64,000 nt of DNA from an uncultured Draconibacterium sp. (GCF_963674925.1 NZ_OY771647.1:697501-761500), one strand, 5' to 3'; shown: positions 26,608 through 36,390, counted from the stretch's first letter. A program made the numbers and translations. Notes: a model not told the origin generated them from the sequence alone.

Positions 26608-27575
26608 TTAAACACGAAGACGTAAAGGCACTAAGTTTTTTAACCACAGTAGATACATAGGACACAGTAGTTTATGGTTACAATTATTCTATTGTTCTAT
26701 TGTTAAATTGCTCCATTGTCAAATTGCAAAACTGTAACCTGCGACTGAAAACTGCCTCCTTTCCTAAAATTCTGCAATCCAAAATCGTTAATCTTCAATC
26801 GAAATTCAAATTCTCTAATCCGCGCCTCATTCACTCAATAACTCATTCACGATACTACTGTTAAATTGCTCCATTGTTAAATTGCAAAACTGTAAACTGC
26901 GACTGAAAACTGTTTTCTTTCTTTCTGGAAATCGAAAATCTTTAAACACGAAGAAGCGAAGAATTGAACCACATTAGACACATAGGACACAGTAGTTTAT
27001 GGTTACAATTGTTCTATTGTTAAATTGCTCCATTGTCAAATTGCAGAACTGAAAACTGCGACTTAAAACTGCCTCCTTTCCTAAGATTCTGCAATCCAAA
27101 ATCGTTAATCTTCAATCGAAATTCAAATTCTCTAATCCGCTCTCATTCACTCAATAACGCATTCACGATACTACTGTTAAATTGTTCTATTGCTAAATTG
27201 TTAAACTGAGAACTGCGACTGAAAACTGTTTTCTTTCTTTCTGAAAATCGAAAATCTTTAAACACGAAGAGGCGAAGAATTGAACCACATTAGACATATA
27301 GGGCACAGTAGTTTATGGTTACAATTGTTCTATTGTTCTATTGTCAAATTGCAGAACTGTAAACTGCGACTGAAAACTGCCTCCTTTCCTAAAATTCTGC
27401 AATCCAAAATCGTTAATCTTCAATCGAAATTCAAATTCTCTAATCCGCTCCTCATTCACTCAATAACTCATTCACTATTCTACTGTTAAATTGTTCTATT
27501 GCTAAATTGTTAAACTGAGAACTGCGACTGAAAACTGTTTACTGTATTCTAGAATCCTTAATCAATAATCCTTAA
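26608..27575. repeat. Three-copy tandem repeat of about 320 bp filling the gap before the CHU_C gene
   Basis: Copies begin at TTTAAACACGAAG (about 26608, 26942 and 27258) and each contains, in order, GACACAGTAGTTTATGG (GGCACAGTAG in the third), runs like ATTGTTAAATTGCTCC, CTGCGACTGAAAACTGC, CTGCAATCCAAAATCG and CATTCACTCAATAAC. Copies differ by small indels and substitutions. Inside each copy are 7-8-base sub-repeats (AAATTGT-like). No coding sequence seen in this 977-bp gap. Confidence 0.9.
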
Positions 27576-27581
27576 TCCTTC

Positions 27582-30500
27582 TTAATATGCCAACATCACC
27601 GTACCATTCTTAACCGTACCTTTTCCATCGTTCAATAGCAGTACGTAGATGTAGTTACCGGCCGGTAGTCCACCTGATCGGCCAAGGGTAAGTACGTTTT
27701 CAGATGTTCCCCACCACCATGCATCCTGGTAAGTTCCCCAAACATCGAGGTTACCGTAGTGTTCTTTCTCCCAGAGTTTAACACCGGCACGGTTAAATAT
27801 CATCAGTTTGGCATTCGGATATTTCTGGATACACAGAATCTGGAAGAAGTCGTGAACATCATCATCGTTTGGCGAGAATCCTTCAGGAATAAACAGCTCA
27901 CAATTCAGCTCGGTATCCAGGTATTCCGGATAACCATCCAGGTCGAGGTCATCGTCGCTGTAATCGCCGTTACCATTCAGGTCTTCATTTGCTGTCATGT
28001 AATCATCATCTTCATCGTTAATATCGCGCCAGTCGCGTGTTCCGTCATCGTCGAAGTCTTGCAGCGGCGCATTACTACCGATCTCGTTACCATAATCGGC
28101 CCATCCGTAATAAGTATCATAAGCATCATCCAATCCATCGTGGTCTTCATCGGTGTACCATCTCAATACATCGGCGATACCATTGTGGTCGGCATCGTGG
28201 CCTTCAATCATATCAAATACACCGTCGTTATCCGAGTCAATATCCAGGTAATCAGGCATCGAATCGCCATCGGTATCGGTCAACTCTTCGTCGAAAGTAA
28301 TTACACCACCAATAGTTACATCGTAAACATCATCCCAGCCATCGTGGTTGGCATCAACTCCCGAAGGCGGAATATAATTGTGTTCGCCCTGACCTTCAAT
28401 ATTATCAGGTATTCCATCGTTATCCGAGTCGATATCCATGTAATCCGGTATTCCGTCATGATCAGAATCGATCAGCCCCATTTGGTCTTCAGGCCAGTAA
28501 CCACCATTCTCAATATTATCGCGTATTCCGTCGTTATCATCATCAATATCATTCGCATCGGCAACACCATCACAATCGTTATCCGGAACACGGGTGATAA
28601 ATACCCAGGCGGTGTCGCACAACGAAGAAGGAATTCCATCATCACAAATTACATACTGGAAGCTATCGGTTCCGAAGAATCCATCAAACGGAATATATTC
28701 GAAGTTTCCATCGCCGTCCAACCAGTTAAACACACCACTATCCGGTGGAGTAATCAGGGTCTGGCCTACCGTAATTTTATCATCAGCATCCGGATCATAA
28801 TCTTTACCATTTCCAAAATCGTCGCCATATAAAACATTACCAAATAACTCGCCACATGGCACTTCAAAGTAGTCGTCGACAGCCACAGGCGGCTCGTTGG
28901 CCGGAAGTACGGTGATAAACACAGTGGCCGTTCCCTTTTCCGGTTCACAAGGAACACCATCGTCTAAAATTTGATAGGTGAATATATCCTCACCAATAAA
29001 TCCAGGATCAGGAATGTAAGTTACAATACCTGTTCTATTATCTACCACCACAGATCCATTTCCAGGATCACTGTTAACACCAAGCGTCGATATATCAATA
29101 TTTGTCTTCAGGTCGAAGTCGTTATTGGTTACCGGAATATCAATCGGAACATCCATTGCTGTGATAGCCGAGTCGTTTTCAACAATTGGAGGCGTGTTAC
29201 CTATAACAACAAACTCTGAAGTACAAGTACTTGAATTACCATTAATATCGTAAGCTGTTGCGGTAATTGTTGTCCGTCCAATGTTGTCGCAATCCAATAA
29301 GTACTGATCCAGCAACACCGTGTCAATTCCACATTCATCCCAGGCTGATTCCGTAACAACATCCCATGTTAGTAAGAAAGTACCATCTTCTTCGCTTAAC
29401 TGTATGGTATCTCCCGGGTTACAAGTAATTTGAGGAGGAATCTCATCGATAACAGTCACGTTTGCCTCGCAGGTATCGGTATTACCATAGATATCCGTAA
29501 CAATTAACTGAACAAGGTTAACACCAACATCGGTACAGTCGAAACGATCTCTGGAAATATCGATTGAAGCGATTTCACAGTTATCGGTTGAAGTATTGTT
29601 GATTTGTTCAGCCGTAATTGTTACCTCACCGTTTTCATCTAAATAAACCGTAATATCCTGACAAATTGCATCCGGCGGAACGGTATCAAGTACGGTAATG
29701 TTTGCCACACACTCTGCCGAAAGGCCTACCTCATCATAAACGATTACCCGGGCCTGTGTTCCCGACTCTATATCCTCGCAGGTTATTTCGTTCACTTCAA
29801 TTACCACCCTCAGGTTTTCAGGAGCAGTACAATTATCGTATACACTGTCGACCATGGCAACAGAATCCTGTACCGAGATGTGATAAGTTCCGTTTTCATC
29901 CAGGTAAACCGTAATATCAGCACAGAATACTTCAGGTGATTCCTCGTCGAGAATAAGGAAATAAGTAGTATCGCGACCAACGTTTCCGCACATATCGGCA
30001 ATACTGTAATAGTAAATTAACTCGGCACGACCGGGTTCAATATTAATTAAGGTATCGCGAACGGTAAACGACGATGGATCGATTGCACAATTATCGTAAG
30101 GCACAGGTACACCCGATGCGATAAAATCAGTATACGTTTTGTAATCCGCATAAACAGCAGAGTAACATTCCACGGTATCGCCTTCAGGAGCATTAAGCAC
30201 CGGCGGAATAGTATCGTGGAAGTCGATGGTTTGTGTACACGAATACAATCTTCCGTAAATATCTTCAATGTTGTAGGTGCGCTCGATGGTTAAACAGTAC
30301 TCGCTTGTAACTGTTACATCGAAACTTGTAAGGCTAGCTACTATATTGGCCGGATTGAAGTATCCGCCTATGGCAATAAACTCAGCAATGTTGGTTGACG
30401 CAGGGTACTGGGTTACGTCCGGGCATTCAAAAATAGTATCCGGCGGACAGCTGAACTCCGGCTCAAAGGTTCGCAAGGTAACCGACAAGCTATCGTAACA

Positions 30501-33476
30501 GCCAATGTTATCGCTTACTTCTACCCAATAATCGCCGGCGTATAAGTTGGCGATATCCTCAGATGACGCAGAATATCCGCCAGGTCCATTCCAGTTTACG
30601 GTATACGGTGCGCTACCGCCTTCAATATCAAGATCGATACTTCCCACAGGATTTGGATTGTAGCCCTGATCCACCAGCGTTGTATTCAAATCAATAGCAG
30701 GAATAATAGTAATACTTACCGTATAAGGTTGTGCATGATAGCCCGAATCGGCATAGAATACATAGTCAAATATTCCCGCAGAATCAGTATTAATTGTAGC
30801 AGGTAACCAGTAGCCCGGAGTTCCGTTTAATGCGGTATCGGGTAATTCGGGTGCCGGAGAAAACTGGCAGAATGGGCCGATGTCGGCAATAACAATTTCT
30901 TTTGTCACTTCTATTTCCTGCTCACATTCTCTCGTGTTACCACAGAAATCAGTAACCTCGTATGTTCTTGTTATCGTTTCCGGATTGGGTTTACCATCCG
31001 AGACATCGCTTACATGGCGGAAACTGTATATACCACAATTGTCATCAAAACTTCCTCCAGCGGCCAAGAATCCTGTAGAATCAAGAGGCGGCGGAACGAT
31101 GCCATCAGACACCGAGAAGCCAGGTGGACAACTAATTGTTGGCTCTTCGTCATCATCAACAATTATACGGTGGGTTGCACTTAAGGTATCACCACCAAAA
31201 TCCTGAATGCTATAGGTCCGTATCTCTTCGTAACAATATTCACTACCTCCAATAATTACTGAATCAACAAATATAAAGGAGCTAGTATCCAGTCCCCAAT
31301 CGGAAAAGACCTCAACATCAGGATGTAATGCCAGGTATTGCTTCAATGAATCAAGAAGTGGGAAACTATTCCGGTCTTCGTAACAGATTGGTGTTTCAAC
31401 CGGTGACATACGCCTTTCAGTTGCTATTGGCTCAGTAATTGTTTCAATCAATATTGCCTCACAACCATTTGCATCAGTTACCGTTAAAGTATAATCACCG
31501 GCCGGTTGGTTAATCAAGTCTTCAGCCGTTCCAACAATATCCCCTGCTTCATTAGTCCAAACATAGGTGTAACCGGGTGTTCCACCACCAATCGAAACTT
31601 CAATGCTTCCGGTTGATTCACCAATAGCAAGAACATTTGTTACCGCATCGAGTGTAATTTGTAGCTCATCAGGCTGTACTATTTCAACAGCTGTTGTATC
31701 TGAACATCCCAGAGAATCAGTAACGATTACGCTATAATTACCTGCCGGCAGCATACTCAAATCTTCAGTTGTGTCACCGGTACTCCAAAGGATAGTATAT
31801 GGAGCAATACCTCCGGAAACTGTCAGATCGATGGCTCCTGTGCTATCGCCGTAACACAATACATCCAACGGATCGGCTATCAGCTCCATAGGCGGACTGA
31901 TAAGCAGGTGCAAGCGTAAGGTATCGGAGCAGGTTCCTAAATCGGATATATAATCGTAAATACCTGATTCGGTATAGGTGCTGTCATTTCCTGCTATCCA
32001 GGTGAATGTTTCACAGGCTGATTCATAAATCTCGGTAAGGCCTCCATCAATGATGCTAACTGTTAATGTCAGTGTTGAATCACAACCACCTGCAGTTTGA
32101 TGCTCTGAAATATAAACGCTGTCAACCAGGCTCGATATGGCTTGACCTTCCCAGTCAGGAACGGTCTGGCCGTAACATAGAACTGCGGTACTGTCATATG
32201 TAAACCCGTCGACAATACTTACTGTAAGGGTCAGTGTTGAGTCACAACCTGATACTGTTTGATATTCTGAAATATAAACACTGTCAACAAGGCTCGATAT
32301 TACCTGGGTTTCCCAGTCAGGAACGGTCTGGCCGTAACATAGAACTGCGGTACTGTCATATGCGAATCCATCAACAATACTTACCGTCAGGGTTAGCGTT
32401 GAGTCACAACCGGATAATGTCTGATGTTCTGAAATATAAACACTGTCAACAAGGCTCGATATTACCTGGGTTTCCCAGTCGGAAACGGATTGACCGTAAC
32501 ACAGAACTGCGGTGCTGTCATATGCGAATCCATCAACAATACTTACCGTCAGGGTTAGCGTTGAGTCACAACCGGATAATGTCTGATGTTCTGAAATATA
32601 AACACTGTCAACAAGGCTCGATATTACCTGGGTTTCCCAGTCAGGAACGGTCTGGCCGTAACATAGAACTGCGGTACTGTCATATGCGAATCCATCAACA
32701 ATACTTACCGTCAGGGTTAGCGTTGAGTCACAACCGGATAATGTCTGATGTTCTGAAATATAAACACTGTCAACAAGGCTCGATACTACCTGGGTTTCCC
32801 AGTCCGAAACGCTTTGTCCATAGCACAGAACTGCGGTGCTATCAATCGTTATAGAAGGACTAAGTAGGATTGTTACCGAATCCACTGCCGGAACACAGGT
32901 GCCGTTATCGGCTAAACCTTCGGCAGTGATGAAAAGCGTAACTTCCCCATTAAGAATATCATTAGGGCCAAAAGTGTAGGTTGGATGCAGACTGTATTCA
33001 TCGCTAAATGTTCCATCGCCCGTTCTGCCCCAGTAAATTTGACTGTAGTTCCAGGCGGTATCGCCGAACAAAATATAATCGTCGAAGCTACAAAGCACTA
33101 CATCGTCGCCGGCACGTGCTTCCGGAAGCGGGAATACCCGAACCATTCCCTGTTCCACCGTATCGCAACCATGTTCGCTGGTCACATAAACCACTATATC
33201 ATAATCGCCATCCGTATCCCACAGGATAGTGCTTTCACTTCCGTAGATGGTATCGTTTCCCAGATCCTCTTCAAAAGGAACTTCCGCTACTCCGAAAGTA
33301 TCATTAAGCTGCCTGTCAACAATTTCCCAATAGTACGTATAACCTGCCTCACCATCGCGACGATAGGTGCGTTCGGTCCCCACACATACCGAATCGATGA
33401 CATAGCTTTCCTGGGCAGCCACCATCGTGGTCACTACCAGAAGTATCATCATCAATATGTATTTCTGCCGTTTCAT
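27582..33476 (-). CDS. Giant T9SS-exported surface protein with CHU_C (type B) sorting domain
   Basis: The 1,964-residue product begins with a signal peptide (MKRQKYILMMILLVVTTMVAAQ). Domains in order: a PKD-like N-terminal part; five near-identical 54-residue repeats at about 209-480 (DSTAVLCYGQ ... CDSTLTLTVS); two SprB-like repeats at about 530-690 (SGGIAPYTILWSTGDTTEDL); several HYR-like domains to about 1430 (CPPGFSVSDG, FDCTDVGVNLVQLIVTD); two cadherin-like domains (PPIVENDSA, PPVAVDDYF); acidic thrombospondin type 3-like Ca-binding repeats at about 1630-1850 (DIDDDNDGIRDN); and a C-terminal CHU_C domain (IPEGFSPNDDDVHDFFQI ... LPAGNYIYVLLLNDGKG). The CHU_C domain is the gliding-associated type B signal for type IX secretion. 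It is the last gene of the adhesin locus and the only one there with a recognisable sorting domain. Adhesion or gliding is the likely job. Confidence 0.93.
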   Translation of the reverse strand: MKRQKYILMMILLVVTTMVAAQESYVIDSVCVGTERTYRRDGEAGYTYYWEIVDRQLNDTFGVAEVPFEEDLGNDTIYGSESTILWDTDGDYDIVVYVTSEHGCDTVEQGMVRVFPLPEARAGDDVVLCSFDDYILFGDTAWNYSQIYWGRTGDGTFSDEYSLHPTYTFGPNDILNGEVTLFITAEGLADNGTCVPAVDSVTILLSPSITIDSTAVLCYGQSVSDWETQVVSSLVDSVYISEHQTLSGCDSTLTLTVSIVDGFAYDSTAVLCYGQTVPDWETQVISSLVDSVYISEHQTLSGCDSTLTLTVSIVDGFAYDSTAVLCYGQSVSDWETQVISSLVDSVYISEHQTLSGCDSTLTLTVSIVDGFAYDSTAVLCYGQTVPDWETQVISSLVDSVYISEYQTVSGCDSTLTLTVSIVDGFTYDSTAVLCYGQTVPDWEGQAISSLVDSVYISEHQTAGGCDSTLTLTVSIIDGGLTEIYESACETFTWIAGNDSTYTESGIYDYISDLGTCSDTLRLHLLISPPMELIADPLDVLCYGDSTGAIDLTVSGGIAPYTILWSTGDTTEDLSMLPAGNYSVIVTDSLGCSDTTAVEIVQPDELQITLDAVTNVLAIGESTGSIEVSIGGGTPGYTYVWTNEAGDIVGTAEDLINQPAGDYTLTVTDANGCEAILIETITEPIATERRMSPVETPICYEDRNSFPLLDSLKQYLALHPDVEVFSDWGLDTSSFIFVDSVIIGGSEYCYEEIRTYSIQDFGGDTLSATHRIIVDDDEEPTISCPPGFSVSDGIVPPPLDSTGFLAAGGSFDDNCGIYSFRHVSDVSDGKPNPETITRTYEVTDFCGNTRECEQEIEVTKEIVIADIGPFCQFSPAPELPDTALNGTPGYWLPATINTDSAGIFDYVFYADSGYHAQPYTVSITIIPAIDLNTTLVDQGYNPNPVGSIDLDIEGGSAPYTVNWNGPGGYSASSEDIANLYAGDYWVEVSDNIGCYDSLSVTLRTFEPEFSCPPDTIFECPDVTQYPASTNIAEFIAIGGYFNPANIVASLTSFDVTVTSEYCLTIERTYNIEDIYGRLYSCTQTIDFHDTIPPVLNAPEGDTVECYSAVYADYKTYTDFIASGVPVPYDNCAIDPSSFTVRDTLINIEPGRAELIYYYSIADMCGNVGRDTTYFLILDEESPEVFCADITVYLDENGTYHISVQDSVAMVDSVYDNCTAPENLRVVIEVNEITCEDIESGTQARVIVYDEVGLSAECVANITVLDTVPPDAICQDITVYLDENGEVTITAEQINNTSTDNCEIASIDISRDRFDCTDVGVNLVQLIVTDIYGNTDTCEANVTVIDEIPPQITCNPGDTIQLSEEDGTFLLTWDVVTESAWDECGIDTVLLDQYLLDCDNIGRTTITATAYDINGNSSTCTSEFVVIGNTPPIVENDSAITAMDVPIDIPVTNNDFDLKTNIDISTLGVNSDPGNGSVVVDNRTGIVTYIPDPGFIGEDIFTYQILDDGVPCEPEKGTATVFITVLPANEPPVAVDDYFEVPCGELFGNVLYGDDFGNGKDYDPDADDKITVGQTLITPPDSGVFNWLDGDGNFEYIPFDGFFGTDSFQYVICDDGIPSSLCDTAWVFITRVPDNDCDGVADANDIDDDNDGIRDNIENGGYWPEDQMGLIDSDHDGIPDYMDIDSDNDGIPDNIEGQGEHNYIPPSGVDANHDGWDDVYDVTIGGVITFDEELTDTDGDSMPDYLDIDSDNDGVFDMIEGHDADHNGIADVLRWYTDEDHDGLDDAYDTYYGWADYGNEIGSNAPLQDFDDDGTRDWRDINDEDDDYMTANEDLNGNGDYSDDDLDLDGYPEYLDTELNCELFIPEGFSPNDDDVHDFFQILCIQKYPNAKLMIFNRAGVKLWEKEHYGNLDVWGTYQDAWWWGTSENVLTLGRSGGLPAGNYIYVLLLNDGKGTVKNGTVMLAY
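32035..32843 (-). repeat. Five coding tandem repeats of 162 bp
   Basis: Each unit encodes 54 residues from DSTAVLCYGQ to SIVDGFAY with a conserved Cys pair (VLCYG and GCDST). Units alternate between CYGQSVSDWE and CYGQTVPDWE, a pattern suggesting duplication of a two-unit block. The unit length is a multiple of three, so copy number can change without a frameshift. Confidence 0.93.
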
Positions 33477-33525
33477 TTTTACTTACTTGTTGAGCACAGC
33501 GAATTGAAAATCGGCCCAAGCCAAA

Positions 33526-33548
33526 TCCCGACCGATAGCGTCGGGACC
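33526..33548. repeat. Short palindrome of the TCCCGA ... TCGGGA family
   Basis: TCCCGAC and GTCGGGA around CGATAGC, about 50 bases upstream of the CHU_C gene's start. Confidence 0.65.
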
Positions 33549-33883
33549 GCCATCAGCAGGAATAATACTATGTACATCAGTCTTTTCATTCTTTATTAGT
33601 TACGAGCTGCGAGCCGCTAGCTTCGAGTTCTTTCTTTTCTTGTTTTTTCTTCTTTTTGGTATAATTCTTAAACACAAAGACTCAAAGACACTAAATTTTT
33701 TCTCTCGCAAAGGCGCTAAGTCGCAAAGGTTTTGCCTATCGCTGGCTATCGCCTGTTATTCATTCTGCAATCTTAAATCGTTTATCATTCATTCTTTCAT
33801 CAACCTACTACCTGTCTTGCTCCAAACTGCTTTCGATCACTGATCATTACTTCATCGTGGAGCGCAGTCGTATGCTGCTGTAT

Positions 33884-33930
33884 CCCCGGCGCTAAAGCAC
33901 CGGGTTATTTATATTTCGTCCCTCCGGGAC
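33884..33930 (+). repeat. Two-hairpin REP-like module, copy c
   Basis: CCCGGCGCT-AA-AGCACCGGG with one mismatch, spacer TTATTTATATTTC, then GTCCC-TCC-GGGAC. The hairpin order and spacing match the copies near 14.0-14.2 kb. Confidence 0.75.
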
Positions 33931-34009
33931 TCTTAGCCAACTACTATTTGCATATTTTCTCCTCATTCACTCAGTTACTCATTTACATTTTCATCCTTTA
34001 CCAATGTTC

Positions 34010-34150
34010 TTCGCTGCGAAGGCCATTTTCATTGGCCGGAAGCCCGCTAACGGTTGCGCGGAGCCATATTCAGGTCGCCGGAAGGCTTCTTTGTGTGACG
34101 CGCTGTCAGCTTTCAGTTGTGCGGAATACATTTTCACCTGTGCGAAAGCC
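34010..34150. repeat. Minisatellite with a 20-22-bp period (array 1)
   Basis: Seven diverged units, each with a CGGA or CGAA core at about 34017, 34037, 34059, 34079, 34101, 34122 and 34143. On the minus strand the array stays open as an 84-codon frame (33991-34245) with AFAQVKMYSAQLKADSAS-like repeats, but the periodicity explains this better than a gene. Confidence 0.7.
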
Positions 34151-34212
34151 TTTTGTTCCAATTCATAATCGATATATATTCCTTTTTGTTTCATTATTAT
34201 TAGTTGCCAGCC

Positions 34213-34295
34213 GTCATTTCGATCGTAGAGAGAAATCTGTTTCATCAGAGTTCTGCTGTTACAGATCTCTCGTCGTTACACTCCCCGAGATGACA
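34213..34295. repeat. 85-bp inverted-repeat family (CATTCCGAAC/GAGATGACA), copy 1
   Basis: Starts GTCATTTCGATCGTAGAG and ends CCCCGAGATGACA; the inner right arm is ACAGATCTCTCGTCGTTAC. Confidence 0.8.
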
Positions 34296-34396
34296 ATTCA
34301 TCTTTCATCACTAATCATTACTCATTCATCCTTCATCTCTAATCCTTTATCCTTAATCTACTGAGCTTTAAAAATAATCCTTTCTTTTTCCATTCG

Positions 34397-35104
34397 CTAA
34401 TCCTCCTTTAAGTAGATCGGTTGCTGTGCCGGTTTCGGGAAAATAACGATACCTGTATTGGGTCGTTCTTCCCCGGTAAACTCGTAAGCCTTACAATTAT
34501 CTTCAACCCGAATAACCCAGAAGGTTGTTTCTCCTACCGGCAATGGTTCCAAAACAGGAATTACCAACTCCGGATCTTCTTCTGTACCATTTAAGTTCAC
34601 AACACTAGGCGTAACAGCATCGCCAATGATGTAGGTAACGGTATATGGCCCTCTTCCGGTAAAACGAATGTACACATTGGTTGGATCGCCAATACATACC
34701 GAGTCGGCGTAAACTTCCATATCGAGGTCGGATTCCAGCACTTCCATTAGATACATTTCAACATTATCGGTGCACGACACCTCGTCCCAAACATGAATAC
34801 GAACATAATATTTGCCCGGAGCTAAACCTGTTACCTTAACCGTTCTGCCTGCATATTGCCCATCAACAAAATACAATGCCGGATCGAGCGTAGTAGCCGG
34901 ATCGAGCACATCGGTTGGAGTTGGCGACGCATTATAAATTCCCCACACAAAATGTGTTTCAGGAATATTGGGCCGACTGCTCACACTAAACGTCATCGTA
35001 TCGCATTCCTGAATAGCAATCTGTGCCGTAACATTTGCTACAGCCAGCACAACCAGCAGAATTGCCAGAATAAAATGGATAATATGTTGTTTCAATTGGT
35101 ACAT
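34397..35104 (-). CDS. Small secreted beta-rich protein of the adhesin locus (235 residues)
   Basis: No named family recognised. The start is taken at MYQLKQHIIHFILAILLVVLAVANVTAQ (base 35104), a signal peptide; a longer frame adds 12 codons. The mature part looks like one or two Ig/PKD-like domains (SSRPNIPETHFVWGIYNA, TGLAPGKYYVRIHVWDEVSC, GRGPYTVTYIIGD). It contains a CTDNVEMYLMEV segment resembling CSDNVEVYRIEP in the 359-residue neighbour, so the two are likely related. It ends GIVIFPKPAQQPIYLKED: a last strand, then a Pro-Lys-Pro tail, with no CHU_C or Por sorting domain. It is on the same strand as the adhesins, between two repeat-filled gaps, and probably belongs to their assembly. 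Confidence 0.8.
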   Translation of the reverse strand: MYQLKQHIIHFILAILLVVLAVANVTAQIAIQECDTMTFSVSSRPNIPETHFVWGIYNASPTPTDVLDPATTLDPALYFVDGQYAGRTVKVTGLAPGKYYVRIHVWDEVSCTDNVEMYLMEVLESDLDMEVYADSVCIGDPTNVYIRFTGRGPYTVTYIIGDAVTPSVVNLNGTEEDPELVIPVLEPLPVGETTFWVIRVEDNCKAYEFTGEERPNTGIVIFPKPAQQPIYLKED

Positions 35105-35134
35105 ATTTTTTAGCTGCGGGTTTCGAGTCTTTTC

Positions 35135-35220
35135 TGTCATTCCGAACGCAGAGAGGAATCTGCTGCTTCAGAGCGCTCTTGTTACAGATCTCTCGTCGTT
35201 ACTCTCCTCGAGATGACAGC
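35135..35220. repeat. 85-bp inverted-repeat family, copy 2
   Basis: CTGTCATTCCGAACGCAGAG to CTCGAGATGACAGC. This is the cleanest copy without an inserted palindrome. Confidence 0.85.
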
Positions 35221-35403
35221 TTTTATTTCTTTTTTTGTTTGTCTTTCTTTTTTACACATTCTCTTTTACAATTCTTTCCGCTTACCCGGACAGCCGATTT
35301 AAAGCTGCAAATATTTACTTATTCTTTTGGCTATTGACAAATTGTAAAATTGTTAAACTGTTAAATTGTATTTTTTGCACTTTGCCAATTGCTAATTCGA
35401 TAT

Positions 35404-35449
35404 CCCCGGCGCTAACGCAACGGCTATAAAGGTTCTCCCCCTTGGGGCT
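35404..35449 (+). repeat. Two-hairpin REP-like module, copy d (degenerate)
   Basis: CCCCGGCGC-TAA-CGCAACGG with mismatches, a 12-base spacer, then CCCC-CTT-GGGG. Confidence 0.6.
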
Positions 35450-35710
35450 ATTTTGCATATTGCCATTTGCATATTGCCTATTCATCCCAAAATTGTTATT
35501 CCTTATTCATTTTTTCTCGCAAAGGCGCTAAGACGCTAAGGATTTTCATCCCTCAAACACTTTAAGGTTTTCCACATTCACCAATTCATCCTTCATCACT
35601 AATCCTTAATCCTTAATCGCTAATCCTTAATCCTTTCAAAGTTTTCCTCCTGCAAGTCCCGACTTCTTCGGTATGCAGTGCATACGGAATGCCTTTGTTG
35701 GATTTAGCGT

Positions 35711-35815
35711 GTAATTCTCTGTGTTCTCTGTGTCTTCTCCGTGTTCTTTGTGTTCTTTGTGGTTTTTTCTTTTTACCACAGAGTTCACCGAGAATCCACA
35801 GAGGGGCACAGAGGA
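35711..35815. repeat. About 10-bp periodic TCTGTGTTC repeat with inverted arm
   Basis: The left arm repeats CTCTGTGTTCTCTGTGTC and CTTTGTGTTCTTTGTGG at about 10-base steps. The right arm, ACCACAGAGTTCACCGAG then ATCCACAGAGGGGCACAGAGG, is its complement, so the whole region can fold back. Confidence 0.65.
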
Positions 35816-35944
35816 TTTATTAAGCGTGACAAGCCCGTTGCCCATAGCAAACCGAATTGCCGGTGCACGGCCACGGGGCCCGTCGCGCTGCGCCTGCCGG
35901 GTAAACCCGTCGCGCATATTTAGCAATGGACTGCCGTTGGTCCT

Positions 35945-36032
35945 TATCATTCCGAACGCAGTGAGGAATCTGTTGCTATTCAGCTCTACTGACGCAGATT
36001 TCTCTCCGTCAGCTGACGGATCGAAATGACAG
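35945..36032. repeat. 85-bp inverted-repeat family, copy 3 (with palindrome)
   Basis: TCATTCCGAACGCAGTGAGG to GATCGAAATGACAGC. Its right arm carries the perfect palindrome TCCGTCAGCTGACGGA at 36005-36020. Confidence 0.8.
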
Positions 36033-36166
36033 CAGGATGGGTCACCCCACAGAGGATTTCTCTCCTCTTTTGGCGGCGCATTGCCTTTCCAGATGTTGTG
36101 TATATTATAGTTCACATTTCATCATATTTTATTGTTATTAATTCTTTGCGTTCTTCAAAATGAAAT

Positions 36167-36267
36167 GTCATTCCGAACAAAGAGAGGAATCTTTAACTCC
36201 TTTGCTTCGCTGTAGCAGATCTCTCAGTCCCCCGAAGCTTCGGGGCTCCGAAAAACTGTAATGACAA
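36167..36267. repeat. 85-bp inverted-repeat family, copy 4 (with palindrome)
   Basis: TGTCATTCCGAACAAAGAG to AATGACA. This is an empty left-arm site (AACAAAGAGAGGAATC), while the right arm carries CCCCGAAGCTTCGGGG at 36231-36246. Confidence 0.8.
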
Positions 36268-36346
36268 ACGCTATTCAGAAACGCTGTTTATTTCGTATAC
36301 CCTTTCGGGCTTTTCTCCAGAGTGCTCCGCCTGTTGCGGAAATGGT

Positions 36347-36390
36347 CATTGGTCACTGGTCATTCGTTAACTGGTAACTGCGACTGGTGA
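36347..36390. repeat. Heptamer array (TCATTGG type), first
   Basis: TCATTGG TCACTGG TCATTCG followed by degenerate TTAACTGG and TAACTGCGACTGG. It resembles short tandemly repeated repetitive (STRR) heptamers known from cyanobacteria. Confidence 0.6.

Larger units (their letters stand above)
33477..34396. other. 920-bp repeat-filled gap in the adhesin locus
   Basis: It holds a short palindrome (33526-33548), a two-hairpin module (33884-33930), a 20-22-bp minisatellite (34010-34150) and an 85-bp inverted-repeat family member (34213-34295). About 10-bp periodic AAAGGCGCTAAGTCGCAAAGG-like sequence occurs near 33700. I see no convincing gene. Confidence 0.75.

Noticed and set aside
27759..28832. 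357-codon open frame on the plus strand
   Set aside because: Antisense of the Asp-rich thrombospondin-like region; GAT/GAC codons give ATC/GTC on the other strand, hence the Ile/Val-rich product.
32234..32854. 204-206-codon repetitive frame on the plus strand
   Set aside because: Antisense of the 162-bp repeats of the CHU_C gene.
33948..34364. 138-codon plus-strand frame
   Set aside because: Runs across the minisatellite and an 85-bp repeat copy; composition follows the repeats.
35636..36115. 159-codon open frame in the 1.9-kb gap
   Set aside because: Crosses the CTCTGTGTTC repeat and an 85-bp family member; no conserved protein features.
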